The notes under the pieces were generated by a model, which ran no database searches, had not been told where the DNA came from, and was given only the letters and a program-made list of their open reading frames with translations. From a virus: DNA of 45,879 nucleotides. The stretch spans positions 1-45,879 of the IMG/VR virus record IMGVR_UViG_3300024348_000082; one strand, written 5' to 3'. Positions within the stretch are counted from its first letter, which is position 1, and the number at the start of each line of letters is the position of its first letter. Both the position numbers and the translations under genes were made by a program. Shown here one piece after another: positions 31,569-41,200 of the stretch.

Positions 31569-34500
31569 TTATCCTAAATTACCTATAATTACTCTAGGTG
31601 CAGTACCACTTGACCCATAAACTAACAGTTGACTATCTGTTAACAATATTCTATTAGCTCCAGAAGTATTACCAATTGCTAAAGCTGAAGTAGAAAGAGT
31701 ACCAGTAATTACTGCACTACCATCTACGTATAATGCAACTTCACCCCAACCAGTTCCGTCATATAAATATGTTTTAGAATATTTTGCAGATTGATTGAAT
31801 AAGGTAACCCTATCTCCACTTCTAGGAGTTTGGTTATCTATAGGTGATGTTTCTGTTACAGGATAAGCATTAACTAAAGCAGCTTGACATGCAGCCGCAA
31901 TTGTAGCAGAACTTGCAGATGAATTAAAAGTTACAGCCCAAGTTAATACAGCAATACCTCTTAAACCCTTTTTACCTTCGTCGCCTTTAGTACCTTTTGC
32001 AGTTTGCAATAGGGGTACAGTTTGTGCATCAACTTGTGAGTTAGTACCACTTAAATACAATACACCTCTTACAAATTTTGTAGTTAGGGGCACAGTACTG
32101 CTATTTACTGATATAGATTTAGAAGTAGTAGGATCACTTGCAGCACTAATAGTTGTCCATGAACTACCATCTGCACTTCCTTGAATTTCAATTTTACCAG
32201 GATAAGCAGAATAAGGATTATTACCAGATTTTACTTCAGCATTAAATGTTAAAGTAGTAGGTGAATAAGTTAACAATGTAGTATCGTAAATCAAGCTATT
32301 AGCGCTAGGTGAGATCTTGTAAATAGAACTAGACTTAATTTTAGTTAATGAGAATGTCTTCTTAGCAATTTCAACTCCTGCTAGTTTAGCAACGTAAGTT
32401 ACTGAAGCTACATTCACAGAAGAAGAGCTACTAATTCCTGAAGTAATCTGATATATCCCAAGTGAATTAGGAGCCGCAGGAGTAATATCAAATCCAACAC
32501 TACTATCATAATGGTAAGTTACACCAGGTACTGGTAAGCTATCCTTAGTTACTAAGAATTGTCCTCTAGCATCCTCATAAGAAGTTACTGTACCTGTATC
32601 ATTAGCAGGTACACCTTGGCTATCGTTAGTAAGCCATGCAGTATATGGTGTTACTCCATCTTTACCATCAACACTTTTATTAACAATTAATTCTTTTCTA
32701 CCTACAACTACAGTACCAAGTTTAGCAATAAATGTTGCTTTACCTGTGTCTGAAGTTATATTCCCAACTGTTACAACACCAGTATTTAAACCTATTGAAA
32801 CTTCTGTTAAATTACTAATAGGAATATCTGGGTCTATATAATAGGTTAAACCAGAAGTTACAAATGCAGCACCTCTCGCAACTTGCATTGTAGTATAAAA
32901 AGGTAATTGATTGTTAGGAGATAATACTCCAGCTGCTGTATAACGAAGAGTTTTATTTTCATTAGTAAGCGTAGCATTATAACTATCATCACCCTCTTTA
33001 ACAGAAAATACAGTTACTTGATCATATACATTTACAGTTGGATCAGTATTAGAAGTTACTACAACTTTTACTAATTTTGGTTGACCAATATATCTAGGGA
33101 CTGAATACGTAGAAGTAGTACCTAAAGCAACAACTTGAGTACCATCTAAAAACCAAGTGTATCTCGGATTTTCAATACCTTCAGCTGTGGCAGTAAAAGC
33201 AATTGTTGCAGGAACTACATCAGTTAATGCAGTAGTATTTTTAGGTTGAAGAAATGCAATGCCATCGGAAGTAAGATTTACTACAGGAGCATCTAAACCA
33301 TCAGCGCCATCTGCCGCTTTATTAATTACAATCTTTTTCTCAAGGATAGTGTTATTAGATTTAACTAACGCTCTAATTACAGCAGTACCCACACGATCGG
33401 TAAGTGAACCAGTAAAACTATTTACGGTTACAACACCAGTACTAGGGTTTACTGTGACAGATATATTAGATGCTGAAACAGAGGAAAACTCTACTGTATT
33501 TGTATTTGCTGGACTTGTGATTGTGTTAGTAATGTTTGCAGTACCACGGAACAATAAAGGTGTCATTGTTAATGGAAAGAAATCTGGGAGAATACTCCCA
33601 GTTGCAGTAGTACCAACAGTTCTATTTGCATCTATATAATCAAAATTATATGCATCACTACCATCTTTAACACTATACATGGTAATGTTATCAAAACGCC
33701 TAATTGCTGAATCAGTAGCCTCATAAACTTCCACATTAATATTCTTAGTTTGACCACTAGGAAATGCAGCCAATGTAATCATACTAGTTGTAGGAGTTAC
33801 ACCTGCTGGAGGTGATCCATCGATGTCCCATACATAGCGAGGATCATCAAATGCTTCTTCTCTAGCATAAATATTAATTGAAGCGTAATCAGGCGTATTA
33901 GAATTAGCAGGATAAACGAAAGCTAACCTATCAGGATCTAATGTAACAATCCTAGTAGCTGCAGCAGTAGATTTAGCAATCCTTAAAGTGATACTTAGAG
34001 TTAGGGTTGCTGCTGTTATTGTAGCGTCAATATCTACTCTAGCATATGGATCATCTACTGCAGTAATAACAAAAGTACCATTTGTAGTTGTATTACTTTG
34101 TAATGTACAGCCTACTGGGGTTAGAGAGTATACTATACCTTCTGTAACAGCAGTGGCTCCTTTGTACACATCAATAGTTATTGACTGAGGCAATTGACCT
34201 GCTTGTGGAACTCCATTTGAATCACAAGTTAAGTTTAATGCTGCTTCAGATAGCCCAATAGCATAGGAGTCAGAACCTGCATTAATATAATAAACTGTCT
34301 CAAAATCTTCTAAGAAAGTTGCGCTTGTACCTTCAGTAACTCTAACTTTAACATCTTTAGTTGGTACATCAATAAAGCTTGGTAAACTAAATGTAGCTGA
34401 TGTTTGACCAGTTTGTAGTACTTCATTAATATACCATTTATAAGTTGGTGCATCAAAACCAGTTACATTAACTGAAAATACAATTGCTGTTGGAGCAATA

Positions 34501-37007
34501 ACAGTACTATTAGCTTGCTTTACGAATGCTCTTCCACTAGCTTTTAGTTTAACTGATTTACCTGAAAAAGCAGTAGCAAATATTGGTGATACTACATTAG
34601 TTACAGCAATATCAGATAATTTACCACCCTTACTTAATGCCCTTACACCAAATATTGTTTGCTCTAAAGTTAATGGAGGTAGTATATATTGTTTATCTGT
34701 TGTGCGACCTAATTCTGTCCAAATTACTTCACCTCCACCTGTTATATTGCCAGGGAAATGATAGTATGTAATATAGCAATCTAGTTGTGATTCGTCAGGA
34801 ACACTAGTCCATTCTAACCTACCTGATGAGTTTAGTATTTGAGCTGTTTCGGCTATATAATTTAAATTAGAAGGTTTTCCAAATTCAAAAGAGTAAATAT
34901 TAATTGCTTTGATATACTCATTATCATCTACATTCCATGCTAGTTGTGTATAATCAAATCTAGTAGCGTTTACTTCACAAACAGATTCATCTGTAATCTT
35001 TACTTCATTAATTCTTAAATAGAGATCTGTATCAACCCCTAATTTAAGTGTTTGGCTAGATAACTTGATAAAATCACCTGGCTCTAAGAATTTATCTTTA
35101 ATTACATATTTAAATTTAATTCCAAATGCTGTTCTACTTGTTCTTACAAGCTCTTCTGCTTTAGCTAATGCATGGTAGTAGTCTGTAATACCATCTGCAA
35201 AGATATCCGTTTCTAAATCTAGATCATTATCTTCTAATTTCATAGCAGTATAAATTACATTACTATTATTAATAGACACTAAACTAGTGTAGTTATCAGA
35301 TCTTGTAGTCCAATGTACAAATGAACCTTTAGATAATTTACCAGCAACTCCTTTTCCAGTCCCACCAGAATCTTGAGCAGTTAATTTAATTCTATATTCA
35401 GTATCTTTGGTTAAGCTTACTGTACCTGTAGTAGTAGTTTGCCAATTTGTAGATGCACCTGAATACAATACTGTATTTGAAGTGGTAGTTATAGAAGCAG
35501 TTGCAGAGTTATCCCCTGTAAATTCAAACGTATATGAACCTGTTTCTTTTACAAAGAATTTCCATGTTTGATCAAATGAACTTCCAGGGCCAGACCAAAC
35601 AGAATATTTCTTTAATAGTATTCCACCTGTTGTATCATTCCACGTATCATCTACAGAGTCTGGATATTTAAATCCACCAACACCCCTTAATGAAACACCA
35701 GATTCTTTTGGAGGCCAAGATACAGTATCTTCTTTAAAGTTTTCAGATTCATTATGAAATCTTACTGTACAGAAGTTTAGTCTTTCGCTTGAAGTAGGCC
35801 AATTAATATTTACATTATCATCGATAATTAAATCATCATCTGTGAGCGTATTTGCAAGTATAATATTAGAATTATTTGTTGGGTATTGTATACTTAATTT
35901 ATACTTACCTCCAGACCATATAAGCCTTGCATCACCCATTGTTGAAAGAATAGATTCAACATTTTCTCTTAATGGTTTTTGGGTATCAATAATTGCATTA
36001 CATTCATATAACCTAACAGATCTAGTATTACCTGTAGCAACACCTTCTGCACCTATTGTATCAATTGTTGGTTTATATATTTTACCACCTATAGATGCGC
36101 TTGGTAATACAATAATATTACAAACTAATTTAGCATTATAAAATGATTCTAAATCAATTAAACTATTATCTAATCCTTTTCCAGCAGTATCATCTAATAG
36201 ATAGTCTAATAGACATAGTGCAGGATTATTAGAATATGCTTTAACTGTAGACACTGAATAAGTATAGTTACCTACAGTACCACTTCTAGTAATATCTCTA
36301 ACTTTTTTGCCTTCAAGGAAAAATTGTAAAGTAGGTACTCCATTAAGGGCTGGATCATCTCTATCTAATTTAATACAGACTGATGCATACGCTAATCCAA
36401 TCTGATCTTTAACTTGAGTAAATACTGAACTAACTCTTTCTGGATTATTAGCTGACATAATTGAGTCTGCTACTGGCAAATCTCCATAATGTATATCAAC
36501 TCTTAGTCCTGACTTAACAGCACTTGATGTAGAATACGAATATTGATCATTTCCAAGATCAGTGCTTGTAGTTACTAATTGGTTAGTTGACAAATCAGGA
36601 TCATCTAAATATCTTGATTCATCTATTACAATATCATATATTTTATTTATTGGGCCTTGACATATTGCTTGTTGAAAGAATAAAAATTCATTTGCTCTAC
36701 CATTTAGATTTATATTAAAACCTGGGGTTAAAAATACCTTATCAGAATTAGCAGTCGCCATTACAAAATTGTTAGATGTATTATGATAAGATCTAACACC
36801 ACCTACTTTTGCTCTACCATAAACTACTGGTAAAGTTACTCCTTCACCTTCTACAACTAATTCATAACCTTTACGAGCTTCAGCAGCAGCTTGTGCTTGT
36901 TTCTTCATTTTTCTAGCTTGTGTTACTTGATAAGCAATAGAAGCTAAGGTAATATATGGGGCTGCAGCCGCTAGGAATGCACCTACTGTTGCTATAATTG
37001 CTGCCAT
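31569..37007 (-). CDS. Tail tip / host-specificity protein J-like, 1812 residues
   Basis: The ATG at 37005-37007, which overlaps the upstream TAA and has GGGGGAAG ahead, is the likely start; an ATG 15 bases upstream is less likely. The N terminus MAAIIATVGAFLAAAAPYIT has a hydrophobic segment, then GYELVVEGEGVTLPVVYGRA and KVGGVRSYH, the opening of central tail tip (gpJ-type) proteins. The first 750 residues form the tip core. From about 770 it has at least three beta-sandwich (Ig-like/FnIII-like) units marked by VKVRVTEGTSATF, KVVVTSNTDP and similar strands, and a short collagen-like KGTKGDEGKKGLRG near 1715. It follows the two distal tail genes in lambda order and probably recognises the receptor. 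Confidence 0.85.
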   Translation of the reverse strand: MAAIIATVGAFLAAAAPYITLASIAYQVTQARKMKKQAQAAAEARKGYELVVEGEGVTLPVVYGRAKVGGVRSYHNTSNNFVMATANSDKVFLTPGFNINLNGRANEFLFFQQAICQGPINKIYDIVIDESRYLDDPDLSTNQLVTTSTDLGNDQYSYSTSSAVKSGLRVDIHYGDLPVADSIMSANNPERVSSVFTQVKDQIGLAYASVCIKLDRDDPALNGVPTLQFFLEGKKVRDITRSGTVGNYTYSVSTVKAYSNNPALCLLDYLLDDTAGKGLDNSLIDLESFYNAKLVCNIIVLPSASIGGKIYKPTIDTIGAEGVATGNTRSVRLYECNAIIDTQKPLRENVESILSTMGDARLIWSGGKYKLSIQYPTNNSNIILANTLTDDDLIIDDNVNINWPTSSERLNFCTVRFHNESENFKEDTVSWPPKESGVSLRGVGGFKYPDSVDDTWNDTTGGILLKKYSVWSGPGSSFDQTWKFFVKETGSYTFEFTGDNSATASITTTSNTVLYSGASTNWQTTTTGTVSLTKDTEYRIKLTAQDSGGTGKGVAGKLSKGSFVHWTTRSDNYTSLVSINNSNVIYTAMKLEDNDLDLETDIFADGITDYYHALAKAEELVRTSRTAFGIKFKYVIKDKFLEPGDFIKLSSQTLKLGVDTDLYLRINEVKITDESVCEVNATRFDYTQLAWNVDDNEYIKAINIYSFEFGKPSNLNYIAETAQILNSSGRLEWTSVPDESQLDCYITYYHFPGNITGGGEVIWTELGRTTDKQYILPPLTLEQTIFGVRALSKGGKLSDIAVTNVVSPIFATAFSGKSVKLKASGRAFVKQANSTVIAPTAIVFSVNVTGFDAPTYKWYINEVLQTGQTSATFSLPSFIDVPTKDVKVRVTEGTSATFLEDFETVYYINAGSDSYAIGLSEAALNLTCDSNGVPQAGQLPQSITIDVYKGATAVTEGIVYSLTPVGCTLQSNTTTNGTFVITAVDDPYARVDIDATITAATLTLSITLRIAKSTAAATRIVTLDPDRLAFVYPANSNTPDYASINIYAREEAFDDPRYVWDIDGSPPAGVTPTTSMITLAAFPSGQTKNINVEVYEATDSAIRRFDNITMYSVKDGSDAYNFDYIDANRTVGTTATGSILPDFFPLTMTPLLFRGTANITNTITSPANTNTVEFSSVSASNISVTVNPSTGVVTVNSFTGSLTDRVGTAVIRALVKSNNTILEKKIVINKAADGADGLDAPVVNLTSDGIAFLQPKNTTALTDVVPATIAFTATAEGIENPRYTWFLDGTQVVALGTTSTYSVPRYIGQPKLVKVVVTSNTDPTVNVYDQVTVFSVKEGDDSYNATLTNENKTLRYTAAGVLSPNNQLPFYTTMQVARGAAFVTSGLTYYIDPDIPISNLTEVSIGLNTGVVTVGNITSDTGKATFIAKLGTVVVGRKELIVNKSVDGKDGVTPYTAWLTNDSQGVPANDTGTVTSYEDARGQFLVTKDSLPVPGVTYHYDSSVGFDITPAAPNSLGIYQITSGISSSSSVNVASVTYVAKLAGVEIAKKTFSLTKIKSSSIYKISPSANSLIYDTTLLTYSPTTLTFNAEVKSGNNPYSAYPGKIEIQGSADGSSWTTISAASDPTTSKSISVNSSTVPLTTKFVRGVLYLSGTNSQVDAQTVPLLQTAKGTKGDEGKKGLRGIAVLTWAVTFNSSASSATIAAACQAALVNAYPVTETSPIDNQTPRSGDRVTLFNQSAKYSKTYLYDGTGWGEVALYVDGSAVITGTLSTSALAIGNTSGANRILLTDSQLLVYGSSGTAPRVIIGNLG

Positions 37008-37603
37008 TATTTCTTCCCCCATTTAAGTTGTAATACCCCAGAACCTTCGTAAATTTGATCGAAAGAAGTGTCTGAAGCATCTCTGCCAAAAGTAGCATCT
37101 TTAGTGGTATAAAATGATTTTGTTAAGTCTAAATCATTCATTGGACTTGAACAGTTTACATTTAGTAATACTTCACCTGTAGTTCCAGTGTTGATACTAT
37201 ATTCTGTACTATCTATTCTTCCACGATATATAGTTAACAAATTAGCTATATCTAGTTCTGGAAGTTTAGTTGTTTGATTCACAAAACCTAGTTTAACATC
37301 TACAAGTTTACCAATTAAACCTGAATCTACACTTGCGCCAAAAGTAAATGTAGGGTCTGCAAAACTTATTTTAAATAATTCTCTATCTACAGTAGAGGAT
37401 AATCTAGGAGTATCAACTTGTATTAGTTTACCATCATTATAATATGTAGTAACAGGTACAGAATTGTTTGTTATAACTACATCTCTATAATAGGTAGTTG
37501 ATCTGTATGTTGTACCTGAAGATACATATACTTCAACTAAATAAAATGCCTCAATAGTTGGTTGAGCCAATATATTTCTAACTGTTGTACTAAATTGAAT
37601 CAT
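37007..37603 (-). CDS. Minor tail / tail-tip assembly protein, 198 residues
   Basis: Beta-rich protein, MIQFSTTVRNILAQPTIEAF onward, with a C-terminal SFDQIYEGSGVLQLKWGKK. The position between the preceding distal tail gene and the J-like gene, its size, and the closing IYEGS...WGK motif fit DUF2163/gpL-like tail hub proteins that link the tape measure-tail tube end to the tip. The stop (TAA) overlaps the J-like start. Assignment by context and motif, no catalytic features. Confidence 0.68.
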   Translation of the reverse strand: MIQFSTTVRNILAQPTIEAFYLVEVYVSSGTTYRSTTYYRDVVITNNSVPVTTYYNDGKLIQVDTPRLSSTVDRELFKISFADPTFTFGASVDSGLIGKLVDVKLGFVNQTTKLPELDIANLLTIYRGRIDSTEYSINTGTTGEVLLNVNCSSPMNDLDLTKSFYTTKDATFGRDASDTSFDQIYEGSGVLQLKWGKK

Positions 37604-38199
37604 AACTTCTCCAATAACCTTATCTGACCATTATCCATTAAGATACCATCACTATAAACCATACCAGATATTACATCAGTATCATATAAACATTGCATTT
37701 GAACATCATCTTTATAATTCATAACTCCAGAGGCAGCAGCAACTAATGTAGGAAAAATACTAATAGTACTAGGTGTACCAGTAGTAAATGTAACATTAGT
37801 TGTTGTCATGTAAACTTTTGAATGACTTGAAAACTTTATAAAAGTACCCTTTGGAATTAAACCAGATAAACCAGATATACTCACTTGCCCAGAACCAATA
37901 GTTCCAGTTGCCGTAGCAGTTCCGTTAGCTGTTCTAGCTTTCATTGCTCCATAGTTTTGAGGTACAATAATTGTAACTGCTTCAGAATACCCTTTAGTCA
38001 CTAAATTAACCATTAAGTCTTGGGCATTATCCGTATGAGGCTCAAGGCCAGCGTCGATTTCCCAACGTTGAGCACTCCTACGGCTAATAAACCTTTTTAG
38101 TGATAGGGTATCTGAAACGAAGACTGGTTGATTACTTCTTACAGTCAATGGTGCTGTAAACTGAGCAATCACCTCTCCATTTTCATAGATACCATACAT
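37600..38199 (-). CDS. Distal minor tail protein, 199 residues
   Basis: First gene after the tape measure. Starts MYGIYENGEVIAQFTAPLTV, with FVSDTLSLKRFISRRSAQRW and a Gly/Thr-rich beta region (TATGTIGSGQVSISGLSGLI). It overlaps the next gene by four bases. Its order (tape measure, this, hub, J) matches lambda-type distal tail proteins such as gpM. No specific family recognised; role from order. Confidence 0.68.
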   Translation of the reverse strand: MYGIYENGEVIAQFTAPLTVRSNQPVFVSDTLSLKRFISRRSAQRWEIDAGLEPHTDNAQDLMVNLVTKGYSEAVTIIVPQNYGAMKARTANGTATATGTIGSGQVSISGLSGLIPKGTFIKFSSHSKVYMTTTNVTFTTGTPSTISIFPTLVAAASGVMNYKDDVQMQCLYDTDVISGMVYSDGILMDNGQIRLLEKL

Positions 38200-38203
38200 A
38201 ATA

Positions 38204-41200
38204 TTACCTTAAACCTTTCTCTCTATTGTGGGAGTTAACCCCCTCAGCAATAGATGGGAGCATTTTATAAATTTCTGATTTTGTCTGACGACTAATATCG
38301 CCAGTGATATTTAAATTAACTACTTGTTGACTAGAATTACTCATTGCAGAGGCAACCCTAGCTTGTTGTGCTTCATTTAGAATTAATTCTCCAGCATGTG
38401 CTACAATAGGAACTGCACCAGTACCATACTGGCTAACAATACCACCATCAGCAAAAGCTCCAGCTAGTAGATTCATATTAGGAGCAAAAGTATTTCCCAT
38501 TCCAAATAAATTTAGGAATGAATTAAAGCCTTGTCCAACTTTATCAAAAAGCCCATTGAATCCACTAAACATATTAGAACCAGGACTTTGTCCTAAAATA
38601 CTACTAATACCTTCAGCTGCAGGAGCTAACCTTACCCATGCCGCAGTTGCAATTGTTGCACCAACTGTACCGCTAGATAAGAAGCCACCAGTCTTTTCCC
38701 CAAATCCAAATGCACCACCAAATAAGTTAGCAAATGTTTTATCCAAGCCTAAACTGTCAACAGCAGAACCAACTAGGCCTTGTGCAAAACCGTCAATGAT
38801 TTTACTTGTAAAGGAATCTAGTAATCCTGTTTTAAACTCTTTAAAGCTACTCTTACCCTTTAGATAAGAAGCAAAACCAGATGTAAATTCGCCTTGGAAA
38901 GCAGCAGCTTGCTCACTACCAAACTTCTTAGCTCCAGAAGATAGTCCAGGAGTACCTTGAGCATTATCAAGTTTATATGCACTAGCTAATGTTTTATCAA
39001 GTAATCCCATACCTTGAGTAAATCTCTCCATTTGTTTTGATAATTCTGGAGAGAATGCACTAGGGTCACCAAGAGATTCTTGTTCTCTTAATATTTTAGT
39101 TTCTATTTTAGTTAGATCTTTTAGTAATGAGTTTAGTCTTCTAATTTCACTACCTTGTAGATTGTTCATATCAATATTGCTTGAATCAACACCAAATCTA
39201 GCAAGTCTAGATTCTAGTGAAGTATAACGATCATCGATATTTATTCCACTACCAGAGATAGTGCTTGTACCCTCTTGAAATCCAAGAAGTCGTTTAAGAT
39301 CTGTACCACTATTCATAGCTTCTAATATTTTCTTATTAAAAGAATCTCTAGCATCAGCAGAATTTACAACATACTCACCAGGACTTAACATAGCAGCAAT
39401 GTTATCATTACCACCAGCACCTGATACGGGTCCATTTACCTCAGAAAATCTTGTTCTAATACTTTCAATAAATCTATCAAAGAATGAACCTTGATCTGTT
39501 CTTCTTGGATCTAACATTGGATCCATCGCTGGACCTCGACCATCAGATCGCATATCAGTAAGAGCTTGTTTTAACCATTCAATACGCTTAGATACTCGTC
39601 CAGGAGTTTGTTGGAAATTTAATGAGTTCTTTAGATTCTCAGCAGCAAACTCATATTTCTTTTCAAGTACAGCAGGAACAAAAGATTTAAACTTAGATAA
39701 TCCACCTTCACCTAATTGATAAGCCATATCGGTTAATACGTCTTGAATCTTAAGTGGTAGTTTAAAATAGTCTTGTCCATAACCTGATACTACTCTTGCA
39801 GCAGAAGTTACAGCATTGGCTAAATCTACTTTAAACAAAGTTTCAATTTGATCTTTAGTATAAGGAATAAAATTTAATTTTTCTAATTCTTTATCAGGTT
39901 GATTATCATATTTAGCTAGCTTGAACTGTGAAATTTCAGCAGGAGTTAACTTATGACCAATACCTACAGTTAGCTTTCTTAAGCTATCTGAGTACACACG
40001 AGGTACATACCCTTCACTCTTACGAAGTTCATCTACATATCCTCCTGATACATAACCAGGAAGACTACCTTGGTTAATTGCCTCAAGTAATCCTCTGTAT
40101 TTCTTAGTAGAATTAGCATTGATAACAAACTCACCATTAGATAACTTTGCTAAAATACTATCGCTTGTGCCAGTACCAGCGCCTTTAATATGTCCGCCAT
40201 TAGCTTTCTTTTGAGGTGCACCATTAGGAAAAAGTAAAGGGTCACTTGGTGTGATAGTAAATGGATTTTTAGTATTCTTAATTCTAGCTACTAATGCATC
40301 CCAACCACTTCCAATATCCGCCCAAGTAGATTTAAACCATCCACGGATTTTTCCACCAATACTATCTTCATCTGCACCCCAGAAAATATAATAAATCAAA
40401 CTTCCAGCAGCAGCTAATCCTAAAGCAATTAAAACTGCAGGAGCAGAAATAACAGTAACTAAGAAAGCTAGTAATCCTTTAACTGCTCCTATGATACCAG
40501 CAGTACTAAATCCAGCACCTAAGGCGATTGATAGAGCTAAACCTGCAGCAATCAATTGTGTTCTTAATGCGGCAATTAATAATGCACCAATTTTAATACC
40601 TAACCATCCACTAACAAATGCTGTTGCAGAAGCTGCACCAAGTGTCAAGAATAATCTTTCAAATGGATCTGTTAATCCTAGGAAATCAGCCGCCTTTTGT
40701 CCAAGAATACCACCCAGAATACCACCTGCTATTAGAAAGCCAGCAGTACTTGCTGCTTTAAATAGTCCACCACCTAATAATAATGTCTCTAAGTATACTA
40801 TTAATTTACCAGCTATATTATTTAATACTACTCCAGCAAAAATAGAAGTACCAATCATTACACCAATTTGAGTAAATGTATCTTCAATTCCAAATGTTTT
40901 ATTAATTTTATTAGCAGCCCACTCACTAAATACTAAACCTAATGCAGTTGATCCAACTCCAACAAAGCCTTTAATAATATTGCTATTTAAACTTTTAGTA
41001 GCCTCTAGTATTGTGGCAGAACCAGAGGTCATTCCTTTTGGTCCAAAGATAGCTTGTTCTAAAAAGGAAGGCTCATTCCCTTTTGATATACTCTTACTAC
41101 CATCTGGATTTAAAATTTCTTTACTAATTTCTTTACCAGTCATTAAAGGCCTAATAATATTTTCATATATTAGTTTAGATACCTTACCAATATTACCAGT

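Noticed and set aside
33259-33639. Plus-strand open frame of 126 codons
   Set aside because: Antisense to the J-like tip protein, hydrophobic composition expected from the complement, no ribosome binding site or neighbours.
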